NCBI RefSeq assembly: GCF_030542105.1
Contig: NZ_JAUOFB010000001.1
Coordinates: 1,240,001-1,304,000, forward strand
Source of the DNA: Hymenobacter sp. BT730
GTDB lineage: Bacteria > Bacteroidota > Bacteroidia > Cytophagales > Hymenobacteraceae
Reading direction: 5' to 3'
DNA: 64,000 nt
Shown here: positions 50,378 through 59,433 of the stretch, in pieces
How positions within the stretch are numbered: the stretch's first letter is position 1
Layout of the letters: each line of letters starts with the position of its first letter
Made by a program: the position numbers and the translations under genes
The notes under the pieces: generated by a model
Told to the model about the DNA's origin: nothing
Seen by the model: the letters and a program-made list of their open reading frames with translations, nothing else
Database searches by the model: none

Positions 50378-51385
50378 CTATTTGCCAATCGTGGAGTTGG
50401 AGTCCAGAATCTTGAGCAGCTCGTTGAGCTTGGGCGTCAGGATGATTTCGGTGCGGCGGTTCAGAGACTTATTGCCGGCGTTATCGTTGGGGGCTACGGG
50501 GATGTACTGGGCGCGGCCGGAAGCTGTTACGCGCTCCGGCTGAATGCCGCCGGTAGTAAGCAGACGAGCTATTTCGGTGGCGCGCAGCACGCTCAGGTCC
50601 CAGTTGTCCTGCATGCCGGCGGTGCCTTTCAGAATAGGCACATTATCGGTGTGGCCTTCTACCACTACGTTCACATCGGGCTGAGTTTTGAGCACGGCAG
50701 CCAGCTGCTTGAGCGCCTCCTGACCTTTGGGGTCTACTTTGGTAGAGCCGGATTTGAAGAGCAGCTGCTCGGAGAGAGAAACGTACACTTTGCCGTCCTT
50801 CATCTTCACCTGCAAATCGGTGCCCTGGAAGCCGCGCAGAGCGTTGCTTACGCTGGCTTTGAGGTCGTTGACGGCTTTGTCTTTTTCCGCCAGCGCCTTT
50901 TCCAGCTCCGCCATGCGCGCTTCGCGCACTTTCAGGTCGGCGTTCAGCTTATCAATAGCCGTTTTGCTTTTGTTGAGTGAGGTTTCCAGCTCGCCCAGCT
51001 CAGCTTCGCGGCGGGCCAGGTCCTTGGCTACCTTATTGTAGTCTGCCGATTTATCGGCCATGGCCCGGTCGGAGTTCTTCAGCAGCTTGTCGTAGCTGTC
51101 GGTGAGCTGGGTGTAGAGGGAGCGGGTGCGGCGGAGGGCGTTGCCGGTCTGGGCAGAGTCGTCTACTAGGCGGCGGTTCTGCAGGCGCATTTCATTCAGC
51201 TCATCGGTGGTTTTCTTCAGCTCTGTTACGGCCTGCCGCTGCTGCCGCTCGGCTTCCGTCCTGGCTTGTTCCGTAGCGGTCTGGCGGGCGCGCAGGTCAT
51301 CGTACTTTTTAGAGGCTACGCAGCCGGGCAGCAGTGAGGTGGCAGCTACCGAAGCGGCCAGCAGCAGAAGAGAGGAATTTTTCAC
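50378..51385 (-). CDS. OmpA-family lipoprotein with coiled-coil
   Basis: 335 residues from the GTG at 51385; the signal peptide (LLLLAASVAATSLLPGC) carries a lipobox with Cys near residue 21. Residues about 30-190 form a long coiled coil rich in Ala, Glu, Lys and Arg (TATEQARTEAERQQRQAVTE). The C-terminal OmpA domain (about 210-330) has LLFKSGSTKVDPKG, VVEGHTDNVPIL and LNRRTEIILTPKL, which binds peptidoglycan. Upstream in-frame starts would add 31 residues with no signal character. It probably links the outer membrane to the cell wall. A partial copy of its 3' end lies at 45900-46052. Confidence 0.85.
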   Translation of the reverse strand: MKNSSLLLLAASVAATSLLPGCVASKKYDDLRARQTATEQARTEAERQQRQAVTELKKTTDELNEMRLQNRRLVDDSAQTGNALRRTRSLYTQLTDSYDKLLKNSDRAMADKSADYNKVAKDLARREAELGELETSLNKSKTAIDKLNADLKVREARMAELEKALAEKDKAVNDLKASVSNALRGFQGTDLQVKMKDGKVYVSLSEQLLFKSGSTKVDPKGQEALKQLAAVLKTQPDVNVVVEGHTDNVPILKGTAGMQDNWDLSVLRATEIARLLTTGGIQPERVTASGRAQYIPVAPNDNAGNKSLNRRTEIILTPKLNELLKILDSNSTIGK

Positions 51386-51509
51386 AACCAAAACATGGGT
51401 AAACACAACGAAAAGGGTGTAGCAGCCCGCAGGCGGCATACCCCGGGCAAGGTAGCTACTTCGCGGCGCACGGCGCAAACCACTGGGTAGCGTCCACTGA
51501 TTTTCGGTC

Positions 51510-51517
51510 TATATTTG
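51510..51517 (+). promoter_or_regulatory. Bacteroidota -7 element (TATATTTG) of the aldolase gene
   Basis: Exact TAnnTTTG match, 43 nt before the ATG at 51561. Confidence 0.5.
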
Positions 51518-51560
51518 TTTTCCTGCCTTCCTGGTTTTGTTCCACCCAAATTCCTTGCAA

Positions 51561-52610
51561 ATGGCCACCGTTCTTCCCCAAACTGCCGAAATGGATGCGC
51601 TGCTGCAGCACCAGTGCACCACCATCAGCAAAGAGCTGCTGCACGCCCCCGGCCCCGATTTTATGGACCGTTGCTTTGTGCCGTCCAGCCGCACGCCCCA
51701 GGTGCTGCGCAGCCTGGGCCAGCTCTATCACCACGGCCGACTGGCCGGCACCGGCTACCTGAGCATTCTGCCCGTAGATCAGGGCATCGAGCACACGGCC
51801 GGCGCCTCCTTCGGACCGAATCCTATGTATTTCGACCCGGAAAACATCATCAAGCTGGCGCTGGAAGGCGGCTGCAATGCGGTGGCTACTACGTTTGGCA
51901 CCTTTGGTACGGTGGCCCGCAAGTATGCCCACCGGATTCCGTTTCTGGTGAAAATCAACCACAACGAGCTGCTGACTTACCCCAATAAGTACGACCAGAT
52001 TCTGTTTGGCTCCGTGGAGGAAGCCTGGAACCTGGGGGCTACGGCAGTAGGCGCTACTATTTACTTTGGCTCGGAGGAATCAAACCGGCAGATTCAGGAG
52101 GTGTCGCAGGCGTTTGAGCGGGCGCACGAGCTGGGCATGGCCACCGTACTGTGGTGCTACACGCGCAACAATGCTTTCAAAACCGCCGACAAGGACTACC
52201 ATGTTTCCGCCGACCTCACCGGGCAGGCCAACCACCTGGGTGTTACCATTGGGGCCGATATCATCAAGCAAAAGCTGCCGGAAAACAATGGCGGTTTTGC
52301 GGCCCTGAAATTCGGCAAAACCCACCCGGGCATGTACGATAAGCTGGCCTCGGATAACCCCATTGACCTGACGCGCTACCAGGTGGCCAACTGCTATATG
52401 GGCCGCATTGGGCTGATTAACTCCGGCGGCGAAAGTAAAGGCGCCACCGACCGCGACGAAGCCGTGCGTACCGCTGTTATTAACAAGCGGGCCGGAGGGC
52501 AGGGGCTGATTTCAGGCCGGAAAGCCTTCCAGCGGCCATTTGCTGAAGGCGTAGACCTGCTGCACGCTATACAGGACGTGTACCTCGATTCTTCCATTAC
52601 GCTGGCGTAG
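51561..52610 (+). CDS. Class I fructose-bisphosphate aldolase (FbaB/DhnA-type)
   Basis: 349 residues from the ATG at 51561. The aldolase of glycolysis, splitting fructose-1,6-bisphosphate by a Schiff-base Lys. Family marks are [59 protein letters not shown] and, near the end, [20 protein letters not shown]. This archaeal-type class I enzyme is distinct from metal-dependent class II aldolase. The earlier in-frame TTG at 51537 is less likely. accD follows about 150 bp later on the same strand but has its own promoter element. Confidence 0.92.
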   Translation: MATVLPQTAEMDALLQHQCTTISKELLHAPGPDFMDRCFVPSSRTPQVLRSLGQLYHHGRLAGTGYLSILPVDQGIEHTAGASFGPNPMYFDPENIIKLALEGGCNAVATTFGTFGTVARKYAHRIPFLVKINHNELLTYPNKYDQILFGSVEEAWNLGATAVGATIYFGSEESNRQIQEVSQAFERAHELGMATVLWCYTRNNAFKTADKDYHVSADLTGQANHLGVTIGADIIKQKLPENNGGFAALKFGKTHPGMYDKLASDNPIDLTRYQVANCYMGRIGLINSGGESKGATDRDEAVRTAVINKRAGGQGLISGRKAFQRPFAEGVDLLHAIQDVYLDSSITLA

Positions 52611-52680
52611 CGTATAAGTCAAAAAAGGAAACCGGGCGAGGAGTACAATACTTCTTCCTGCTTTTGCCTAAATTCAATGT

Positions 52681-52688
52681 TACCTTTG
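52681..52688 (+). promoter_or_regulatory. Bacteroidota -7 element (TACCTTTG) of accD
   Basis: Exact TAnnTTTG match, 72 nt before the accD ATG, with a TTTG at 52663-52666 upstream. Confidence 0.55.
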
Positions 52689-52760
52689 CGGGCAGGCCGC
52701 TGTTATCAGCTAGCAGCGCCGCTCTGCATCCCTCAGCCACTCACTTCTCAGTAGTATATC

Positions 52761-53654
52761 ATGTCTTGGTTTAAGCGCGTTGAAAAAGGCATCGTCACTC
52801 CCACAGAGCAAAAAAAGGAAACGCCGGATGGCCTGTGGTATAAGTGCCCCGAGTGCAAAACCGTAGCCCCCATGGTGGAGCACAAGCGCCTGCTTTTCAC
52901 CTGCGCTAAATGCAACTTCCACGACCGGATTGACTCGGCCGAGTACTTTGAAATTCTCTTCGACGGCAATCAGTTCACGGAACTCGACGCCAACATGTCG
53001 TCGGCGGACCCGCTGAAGTTTGTGGATACGAAACCATATCCTCAGCGTGTGGCCGCTACGCAGCGGGCTACCGGCCTGAAAGATGCCGTACGCAGTGCCC
53101 ACGGCAAAATGAACGGCGTAGAGCTGGTTGTCGCCTGCATGGATTTTAAATTCATTGGTGGCTCCATGGGCTCGGTGGTAGGCGAGAAGATTGCCCGCGC
53201 CATCGATTATGCCCGTCAAAACCGCATTCCGTTTCTGATGATCAGCAAATCAGGTGGGGCGCGCATGATGGAAGCAGGCTACTCCCTAATGCAGATGGCA
53301 AAAACCTCCGCTAAGCTGGCTTTGCTCTCAGAGGCTGGTATTCCGTATGTCTCCATGCTAACGGACCCTACCACGGGCGGCGTCACGGCCTCCTACGCCA
53401 TGCTCGGCGACTTCAATATCTCGGAGCCTGGCGCGTTGATTGGCTTTGCCGGCCCGCGGGTTATCAAGGAAACCATTGGTAAAGATCTGCCCAAGGATTT
53501 CCAGAGTGCTGAGTTTGTGCTGGAGCACGGCTTCCTCGATTTTATTGTGGACCGCAAAGATTTAAAGCAGCGCCTGTCTGATTTGCTGCGAATGCTGCAG
53601 CCTCGCTTGGAAGCCGCTGTAAGTGAGGTGCCTGCCAATATTTCACGGCTGTAA
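52761..53654 (+). CDS. accD: Acetyl-CoA carboxylase carboxyltransferase subunit beta
   Basis: 297 residues. It carries the carboxyl transfer to acetyl-CoA in fatty acid synthesis and works with AccA. The N-terminal zinc ribbon is [10 protein letters not shown] ... [11 protein letters not shown] (two CxxC pairs at about residues 30-55). The carboxyltransferase core includes [56 protein letters not shown] and [17 protein letters not shown]. accA is not in the window. It is followed by a hairpin terminator. Confidence 0.95.
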   Translation: MSWFKRVEKGIVTPTEQKKETPDGLWYKCPECKTVAPMVEHKRLLFTCAKCNFHDRIDSAEYFEILFDGNQFTELDANMSSADPLKFVDTKPYPQRVAATQRATGLKDAVRSAHGKMNGVELVVACMDFKFIGGSMGSVVGEKIARAIDYARQNRIPFLMISKSGGARMMEAGYSLMQMAKTSAKLALLSEAGIPYVSMLTDPTTGGVTASYAMLGDFNISEPGALIGFAGPRVIKETIGKDLPKDFQSAEFVLEHGFLDFIVDRKDLKQRLSDLLRMLQPRLEAAVSEVPANISRL

Positions 53655-53692
53655 TTTACTCCTGACAGTTCCTGATAAGCCCGGAAAAAGCT

Positions 53693-53732
53693 AAAATCCC
53701 CCGCCCAGGTGTATACCGTGGCGGGGGATTTT
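53693..53732 (+). terminator. Terminator after accD
   Basis: AAAATCCCCCGCC (53693-53705) pairs with GGCGGGGGATTTT (53720-53732) with a 14-nt loop. Confidence 0.8.
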
Positions 53733-53788
53733 TACGTTCTGGGCCCGAAATATTACAGCCGGTTTCCAAGGCAGAATAGGTCTGGCTC

Positions 53789-53796
53789 TATATTTG
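53789..53796 (+). promoter_or_regulatory. Bacteroidota -7 element (TATATTTG) of the first OmpA gene
   Basis: Exact TAnnTTTG match, 93 nt before the ATG at 53890. Confidence 0.5.
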
Positions 53797-53889
53797 CCAA
53801 ACATTTTTGCGCTGAAATCAGTAAGCACCACCAATCTCTCAAATTCTCCTTTTCCCGATTACCTTTTCTTTTCACCAAGTTTCTTTCCA

Positions 53890-54630
53890 ATGAATTCTCC
53901 CAAATCGATTCTCTCGCTTTTTCTGGCTTTTGTGATGTTCCTGGCCTCGTGCGCCTCCAGCAAGCCTGCCAGCGACGGTAGCCTGCCCAGCGACAATGGC
54001 GCAGGTGCCCGTAAAACCGGCATGAGCAAAACGGCTAAAGGTGGTCTGATTGGCGCTGGCGCCGGTGCGGCCGCTGGTGCGGTTCTGGGCCGCGTCATTG
54101 GTGGTAAAAGCGGTACGGCCGCTGGTGCTATCATTGGTGCTACCGTAGGTGGTGCCGGTGGTGCCCTTATTGGCCGCAAAATGGACAAGCAGGCCGAAGA
54201 ACTGCAGCGTGATATGCAGAACGCTAAAGTGGAGCGCGTAGGCGAAGGCATTAAAATTACCTTCGACTCCGGTATCCTCTTCGATACCAACAAGTCGGAC
54301 CTGCGGGCTGCTTCCATGACGGAAATCCAGAAAATGGCTGCCGTTCTGAAAAAGTATCCTGATACCAACGTTATTGTGGAAGGCCACACGGACAACAGCG
54401 GTTCCGATGCTATCAACCAGCCCCTGTCGGAGCGTCGTGCCCAGGCCGTGTCTAACTACACCATCTCGCAGGGTGTAGATGCGGCTCGTGTTACCACCAA
54501 AGGCTATGGCTCTACTCAGCCAGTAGCTGACAACACGACGGCAGAAGGTAAGCAGGCTAACCGCCGCGTGGAAATTGCCATCTTTGCCAACGAAAAGATG
54601 AAGAAAGCCGCTGAAGAAGGCCGCCTGTAA
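53890..54630 (+). CDS. Glycine-zipper OmpA lipoprotein (first of a tandem pair)
   Basis: 246 residues from the ATG at 53890. A lipoprotein signal (LFLAFVMFLASCASS) with Cys near 21, then a glycine-zipper segment of about 55 residues (GLIGAGAGAAAGAVLGRVIG and GAIIGATVGGAGGALIGRKM) that can insert in a membrane, and a C-terminal OmpA domain (ITFDSGILFDTNKSDLRAAS, VEGHTDNSGSDAIN, NRRVEIAIFANEKM). The next gene is a paralog. The combination is found in YiaD-like proteins that bind peptidoglycan. It has its own promoter element and terminator. Confidence 0.85.
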   Translation: MNSPKSILSLFLAFVMFLASCASSKPASDGSLPSDNGAGARKTGMSKTAKGGLIGAGAGAAAGAVLGRVIGGKSGTAAGAIIGATVGGAGGALIGRKMDKQAEELQRDMQNAKVERVGEGIKITFDSGILFDTNKSDLRAASMTEIQKMAAVLKKYPDTNVIVEGHTDNSGSDAINQPLSERRAQAVSNYTISQGVDAARVTTKGYGSTQPVADNTTAEGKQANRRVEIAIFANEKMKKAAEEGRL

Positions 54631-54653
54631 GCTGCCAGCTGAAGCCTATCATA

Positions 54654-54691
54654 CAAGAAAAAAGCTGCTCGTTTGGGCAGCTTTTTTCTTG
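54654..54691 (+). terminator. Terminator between the tandem OmpA genes
   Basis: A perfect 15-bp stem, CAAGAAAAAAGCTGC (54654-54668) with GCAGCTTTTTTCTTG (54677-54691). Confidence 0.85.
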
Positions 54692-54919
54692 CTGCTGGGG
54701 TTGATGATAAATTATTCTGAAAGTTTTTTAAGCTGTAAAAACCTGATTTACGGCCTTTAAGCGCAGTTTTCTTACTTCTCTTCTATACAGTTTGGATTTT
54801 TGGCAAGGTGGTTGCAAAATGCCAGTAAGTAGACCGGTAGCCAAAAGGAAATTGTTTTTCAGGCTATAGCGCTAAGAACCTAACCTGCTTTCTTTTCCAA
54901 GACACAAAAACGTACACAC

Positions 54920-55627
54920 ATGAAAAATCTTCGTTCTCCTTTCGCCTTTCTGATGGCGCTGCTAATGCTCCTGAGCAGCACCCTGACCCAAGCGCAGACC
55001 ACGACCACTAAAAAGCCGATGAGCAAAACGGCTAAAGGCGCCATTATCGGTGGCTTGGGTGGTGCTGCAGGTGGTGCCGTATTGGGCCGCGTGATTGGGG
55101 GTAAAAAAGGTACTGCCAAAGGTGCCATTATGGGTGCCGTAGTTGGTGGTGCTGGTGGTGCTCTCATTGGCCGCCGCATGGACAAGCAGGCAGAAGAGTT
55201 GCGCCGCGAAATGGCCGGTGCTAAAGTGGAGCGCGTAGGTGAAGGCATCAAAATCACCTTCGACTCCGGTATCCTCTTTGCCAAGAACTCCTCGGCTCTC
55301 ACCTCTACTGCCCAAACCAACATTGATGAGCTGGCGAAAACCCTCATTAAGTACGGCGACACCAACGTAATTGTAGATGGCCACACCGATACTTCCGGTA
55401 ATGACGCTATCAACGACCCGCTGTCAGTACGCCGTGCCCAGGCAGTGGCCAACTATACGCAGCAGCAGGGGGTAGACGCCTCACGCTTCCAGGTGCATGG
55501 CTACGGCTCGCACCAGCCTGTGGCGGATAACTCTACTGAAGCTGGCCGCCGTGCCAACCGTCGTGTGGAAATTGCCATTTTCGCCAACGAAAAGCTGAAG
55601 AAAGCTGCTGAGCGCGGCGACATTTAA
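54920..55627 (+). CDS. Glycine-zipper OmpA protein (second of a tandem pair)
   Basis: 235 residues. Close paralog of the preceding gene: the glycine zipper (GAIIGGLGGAAGGAVLGRVI), MDKQAEELRREM and the OmpA domain (ITFDSGILFAKNSSALTST, VDGHTDTSGNDAIN, NRRVEIAIFANEKL) align throughout. The signal peptide differs: it ends LLSSTLTQAQTTT with no Cys, so the product is cleaved by signal peptidase I and not lipidated. It may therefore be anchored by the zipper alone. The 290-bp gap between the two has a terminator and AT-rich sequence, so the genes are likely expressed apart. Confidence 0.85.
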   Translation: MKNLRSPFAFLMALLMLLSSTLTQAQTTTTKKPMSKTAKGAIIGGLGGAAGGAVLGRVIGGKKGTAKGAIMGAVVGGAGGALIGRRMDKQAEELRREMAGAKVERVGEGIKITFDSGILFAKNSSALTSTAQTNIDELAKTLIKYGDTNVIVDGHTDTSGNDAINDPLSVRRAQAVANYTQQQGVDASRFQVHGYGSHQPVADNSTEAGRRANRRVEIAIFANEKLKKAAERGDI

Positions 55628-55657
55628 GCTTCCTGCATCCTTCCGTATTCTCTCCCG

Positions 55658-55698
55658 TCCGACGGTGTCTGTTCTTCAGGCATCGTCGGATTTTTTTG
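55658..55698 (+). terminator. Terminator after the second OmpA gene
   Basis: TCCGACG (55658-55664) pairs with CGTCGGA (55684-55690), followed by seven T residues. Confidence 0.75.
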
Positions 55699-55761
55699 TG
55701 CCCGTAGGAATGAAGGCCTGTGTGGCGCAACCCAGGTCTGGCGGGGCGGGTACAAGGGCTC

Positions 55762-56538
55762 ATGTCTACCGCCATTCCTGCTGCTATTACTTATACCGCG
55801 CCACCAGAGCAAAAAACCTGGCAAAATCATCTGGTGCTGGATGCTTTTTATGGGCCGTTATCCACGGTGCCCAGGCGTACACCCATGCGGGAGTTGATTA
55901 GCACAGTGCTTTCTCACCGTACCACCCACGCCGATGAAGAGCTGGCGTATGACCGGATGCTGGAAGCCTTTGGCGACTGGGCCGGGGTGCTGGCTGCCCC
56001 TACGGCAGAGCTGGCCCATACCATTCGTACCACCCGCTGGCCCGATACGCAGGCCCCGCGCATTCAGGAAATCCTGCGCCGCATTCAGGCGGAGCAGGGA
56101 GATTTTACATTAGACTTTCTGGCCAACTGGCCGGTGGAAAAAGGAATGGAATGGCTGACAGCAATGCCCGGCATTGGCTGGAAAACAGCCTCACTGGTGC
56201 TGCTATTTAACTTTCAGAAGCCCGTGCTGCCCGTAGATACGCATGTGCACCGCGTGGCGCAGCGCGTGGGCATGATAGGGCCCAAGGCATCGGTAGAAAA
56301 AGCCCACAAGCTCCTGCTGGATCAACTGCCTAAAGACCCGGTAGTGCTCCTGAATTTTCATAAGCACAACTACTGGCATGGCCAGCGCATCTGCTTTTTC
56401 ACTAAACCCGATTGTGCCCGCTGCCCGCTAAAAGGCTTCTGCAACTATTATCTGGAGCACTTTGGACCGGCCACGGCGGAAGCCCTGGTGGCTACGCCGG
56501 CAAAATGGGAGAGGGCCTGGGGCGAGTTGCCGCATTAA
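55762..56538 (+). CDS. Endonuclease III-like DNA glycosylase (HhH-GPD, [4Fe-4S])
   Basis: 258 residues from the ATG at 55762. The helix-hairpin-helix and catalytic Lys appear in AMPGIGWKTASLVLLFNF, and the catalytic Asp in LPVDTHVHRVAQRVGM. The iron-sulfur loop is CFFTKPDCARCPLKGFC (C-x6-C-x2-C-x5-C), as in Nth/EndoIII. It excises oxidised pyrimidines and nicks the strand. The sequence is more divergent than the canonical Nth protein, with a longer N-terminal part, so a related HhH-GPD specificity is possible. The radical SAM gene begins 38 bp later on the same strand. Confidence 0.87.
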   Translation: MSTAIPAAITYTAPPEQKTWQNHLVLDAFYGPLSTVPRRTPMRELISTVLSHRTTHADEELAYDRMLEAFGDWAGVLAAPTAELAHTIRTTRWPDTQAPRIQEILRRIQAEQGDFTLDFLANWPVEKGMEWLTAMPGIGWKTASLVLLFNFQKPVLPVDTHVHRVAQRVGMIGPKASVEKAHKLLLDQLPKDPVVLLNFHKHNYWHGQRICFFTKPDCARCPLKGFCNYYLEHFGPATAEALVATPAKWERAWGELPH

Positions 56539-56576
56539 GCCAGCTGTAACCCACCTAGTCATTACCTTTACTGCCT

Positions 56577-57560
56577 ATGCGCCTTGTTCATCATCCGGTT
56601 CTGTGCAATTACTACGTCACGTATCGGTGCAATGCGCGATGCTCTTTCTGCGACATCTGGGAAAAGCCCTCCCCCTATATTCAATTGGCGGATGTAGAGC
56701 AAAACCTGCGCGATTTGAAGCGGCTGGGCGTATCGGTGGTTGATTTTACCGGGGGCGAACCGCTGCTGCACCGCCAGATACACGAGTTTGTGGGCCTGGC
56801 GCATGATATGGGCTTTATCACGACGCTTACCACCAACTGCCTGCTCTACCCCAAGTACGCCGAGCGGCTACGCGGTAAAGTAGATATGCTGCATTTTTCC
56901 CTTGATGCCTCCGAGAAAGAGGTGCACGACAAGGGACGGGGTGTGGCCTGCTATGATTTCGTGCTCGAAAGCATTCGGGTGGCCAAAGAGCTGGGGGAGC
57001 GGCCGGATATCCTGTTTACGGTTTTCCGCGAAAACCTGCATGATCTGGAGGCCGTGTACCGCAACATTGCCCAGCCTAACGGGCTGGTGCTCATTCTTAA
57101 CCCGGCGTTTGAGTACAACTCCGTGGAAACCGGCGAGCAGCTTAGCCCCGCGGAGCTGGATTATTTATCGGCCTTTGGCAAGCGCCCGGGCGTGTATCTC
57201 AATCAGGCGTTTATTCAGCTGCGCAAAGATGGGGGCAACCACGTGGCGGATCCTGTTTGCAAGGCGGCCAGCACCACGCTGGTTATCTCGCCCAGCAATG
57301 AGCTGGTGCTGCCCTGCTACCACCTGGGCGAACAGAAATTCCCCATTCAGGGCCAACTCTACGACTTATACCACACCCCTGAAGTACGCCGGCAGATTGC
57401 GCTGGAAGGTCGCCTACCGCAGTGCGAAGGGTGCACCATCAACTGCTACATGCAGCCCAGCTTTGCCGTGGAGATAAACAAATATTTCTGGCAGGCTCTG
57501 CCAAGTACCCTGCGGTATAATTGGCATAAAGGCACGTGGAAGCGGATGCTTGTCCGCTAA
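56577..57560 (+). CDS. Radical SAM protein with C-terminal SPASM-like cysteines
   Basis: 327 residues. The cluster motif CNARCSFCDIW (Cys18, Cys22, Cys25) binds the SAM-reducing [4Fe-4S]; VVDFTGGEPLLHRQIHEF supplies the GGE motif. C-terminal cysteines (VCKAAS, PCYHLG, CEGCTINCYMQPS) suggest an auxiliary cluster of SPASM/twitch type. Substrate is unknown: relatives act on peptides, tRNA or cofactors. The downstream SnoaL-like gene is on the opposite strand. The close link to the endonuclease III-like gene (38 bp, same strand) suggests co-expression. The stop codon lies in the terminator stem. Confidence 0.85.
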   Translation: MRLVHHPVLCNYYVTYRCNARCSFCDIWEKPSPYIQLADVEQNLRDLKRLGVSVVDFTGGEPLLHRQIHEFVGLAHDMGFITTLTTNCLLYPKYAERLRGKVDMLHFSLDASEKEVHDKGRGVACYDFVLESIRVAKELGERPDILFTVFRENLHDLEAVYRNIAQPNGLVLILNPAFEYNSVETGEQLSPAELDYLSAFGKRPGVYLNQAFIQLRKDGGNHVADPVCKAASTTLVISPSNELVLPCYHLGEQKFPIQGQLYDLYHTPEVRRQIALEGRLPQCEGCTINCYMQPSFAVEINKYFWQALPSTLRYNWHKGTWKRMLVR

Positions 57561-57612
57561 AAAACCATTGGCGCCCAGCGTTTGAAAGCGGCTGGGCGCC
57601 AATGGTTTTTTA
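57558..57612. terminator. Bidirectional terminator with 22-bp perfect stem
   Basis: TAAAAAACCATTGGCGCCCAGC-type arms (57558-57579 and 57591-57612) pair perfectly around an 11-nt loop, between two convergent genes. Confidence 0.85.
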
Positions 57613-57631
57613 AACAAAGGGGAAAGGCAGG

Positions 57632-58054
57632 CTAGAATGCCATTTTTTTACTGGCTTGAAAAGCCTGCACCAAGGCTGCCGTATCAGTAAACGACTGGAA
57701 CCGGCTTATTTTTCCATCCCGAAGCTCAAACACGTGAGCCCATTCTTCCTCGAAAATCTGCCCATTGGACCGGGTCTGACCTTTAGAATACCCGAGTGCC
57801 ACTACCTTTTGGCCCTGAGCAATAAAATCCTGCGGCTCGAACCGCTCGTACTGAATGGCGTCGTGTAGTTTGGTGAAAAACGTGGTAACCTGTTCCTTGC
57901 CACGGAATACGCCGGCATAAGGAATGGTATCGGCAGCGCCCGGAAGGATAAATTCGATGTCGTCCGTAAAGAGTGTGAGCAAGTTGGGTATATCTCCTTT
58001 ATTGAAGAAAGAATAGCCTTCCTGCACTGTCTGGGTGTTTTGTTGCTCATTCAT
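57632..58054 (-). CDS. SnoaL-like/NTF2-fold protein
   Basis: 140 residues of the NTF2-like superfamily: VQEGYSFFNKGDIPNLLTLF, DDIEFILPGAADTIPYAGVF and EWAHVFELRDGKISRFQSF are typical SnoaL-like strands and helices. Members include ketosteroid isomerases, polyketide cyclases and many small stress or unknown proteins. No catalytic residue set is complete enough to name a reaction. It is a single gene, diverging from the gamma-carbonic anhydrase gene. Confidence 0.8.
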   Translation of the reverse strand: MNEQQNTQTVQEGYSFFNKGDIPNLLTLFTDDIEFILPGAADTIPYAGVFRGKEQVTTFFTKLHDAIQYERFEPQDFIAQGQKVVALGYSKGQTRSNGQIFEEEWAHVFELRDGKISRFQSFTDTAALVQAFQASKKMAF

Positions 58055-58186
58055 AACATCGGCTGATAAGAAATAACAGGGTTGCCACTACCGCCGTCTG
58101 CTACCGCAACCCCATGGGTAGGTCATGCGGGTAAGGTGCTGATAAATACCTTGTTAATAAGTTACCCAATTTTAAATCTGTATCCA

Positions 58187-58705
58187 ATGCCTGCCCTAAT
58201 TCTGCCCGTACGCGGCATTTCGCCGCAACTCGGCCCCAATTGCTTTGTAGCCGACAATGCCACTATCGTCGGCGACGTAACGTTGGGCGCCGACTGCACC
58301 GTGTGGTTCAATGCCGTCATCCGTGGTGATGTCAATCAGATCCGCATCGGCGACAAAACCAATATTCAGGATGGAGCCGTGTTACACTGCACCTACCAGA
58401 AAGCCGCTACCACCTTGGGAGCCCGTGTGAGTATTGGCCACAAAGCCATAGTGCACGGCTGTACTGTGGAAGATGATGTGCTGATTGGCATGGGTGCTAT
58501 TGTAATGGACCACGCCGTGGTGGGGCAGGGATGCATTATTGCGGCAGGCGCCGTGGTGCTGGAGAATACCCAGTGTGAGCCCAGTTACCTGTACGCCGGC
58601 ATTCCGGCCCGAAAAATTAAGCCCGTAACGGAGGAGCAGCGCGCCAATATGCTGCGTACGGCCGATAACTATGTGATGTACGCGAGTTGGTTTAAATCAG
58701 AATAG
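58187..58705 (+). CDS. Gamma-class carbonic anhydrase-like hexapeptide protein
   Basis: 172 residues from the ATG at 58187. A left-handed parallel beta-helix built of hexapeptide repeats (ATIVGDVTLGADCTVWFNAV, CTVEDDVLIGMGAIV) trimerises around zinc, with His ligands in AVLHCTYQKA and VSIGHKAIVHGCTV. It resembles YrdA/CaiE and gamma-CA-like proteins; some of these bind zinc without measurable carbonic anhydrase activity. The in-frame start at 58082 would overlap the region just ahead and add 35 residues with no family match. Terminator not seen downstream. Confidence 0.85.
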   Translation: MPALILPVRGISPQLGPNCFVADNATIVGDVTLGADCTVWFNAVIRGDVNQIRIGDKTNIQDGAVLHCTYQKAATTLGARVSIGHKAIVHGCTVEDDVLIGMGAIVMDHAVVGQGCIIAAGAVVLENTQCEPSYLYAGIPARKIKPVTEEQRANMLRTADNYVMYASWFKSE

Positions 58706-58887
58706 CATTAAGTCGAAAAGCTTATTTTGGTACTATATACAGAAGCTATAGCTTTGCGAAGATTACAGCCATTTCTGATACCCTAATATTTCAGGCGAAA
58801 GGATAGCCTAATAGCCAAGCAGGGTGCTTATTGGGTGTATTATTCCATACTGTTCGCTTTATTCCTTTTTCTCTTTTTACCTTATTT

Positions 58888-59412
58888 ATGAACAAGTTTT
58901 ACGCTTATGCAGCTGGTGCTTTGCTGGCCGTAACCTCCTTGGCTTCTTGTAGCAGCAGCCACTATGCATTTAAGGCTGGTGCTTCTCCTTATCATGACGC
59001 TACGGTACGTCCGCAGGTTGTGGCAGAAGTGCCTCAACCTGCAGTTGTAGCTCCTGTAGTCATTGCAGCTGCACCGATTAAGTCTTCTCCCACTGCTCCA
59101 CGAGCTGTGCACCAGACGGCAGCAGTATCCAAAATGGCTTCTGCTACTCAGCGGCTAAACATCGCACAACGGTCAGTAATAGCGAAAGTAACGGCGCGAG
59201 TAGATAATACCTTGCGTAAGCATCAGGATGTATCCAAGCGTAGAAATGGTATGTCGCGCGCTGGCCGGGCAGGTATCGTGATTGGAGTTGGTCTCGTAAT
59301 TATTTTGATTGGTGGTCTTATTGGTGGGGCTAATATTGTATCAACCATAGGCGGGGTAACCTTCTTAGTAGGTCTTATCTTGCTGATAATAGCATTAGTA
59401 AGCGGTAATTAA
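58888..59412 (+). CDS. Small lipoprotein with two C-terminal membrane segments
   Basis: 174 residues from the ATG at 58888. The signal peptide ends in LAVTSLASC, a lipobox. The middle is Pro/Ala/Val-rich (VVAEVPQPAVVAPVVIAAAP), then a short charged helix (ARVDNTLRKHQDVSKRRNGM) and a hydrophobic pair at the end (GIVIGVGLVIILIGGLIGGA and ITVGG-like FLVGLILLIIALVSGN). An N-terminal lipid anchor and a C-terminal membrane hairpin in the same small protein is uncommon. Function unknown; Gly/Ala/Val-rich middle hints at a flexible spacer in the envelope. Confidence 0.65.
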   Translation: MNKFYAYAAGALLAVTSLASCSSSHYAFKAGASPYHDATVRPQVVAEVPQPAVVAPVVIAAAPIKSSPTAPRAVHQTAAVSKMASATQRLNIAQRSVIAKVTARVDNTLRKHQDVSKRRNGMSRAGRAGIVIGVGLVIILIGGLIGGANIVSTIGGVTFLVGLILLIIALVSGN

Positions 59413-59433
59413 AGCCTGCCTTTACTTGGCAGA

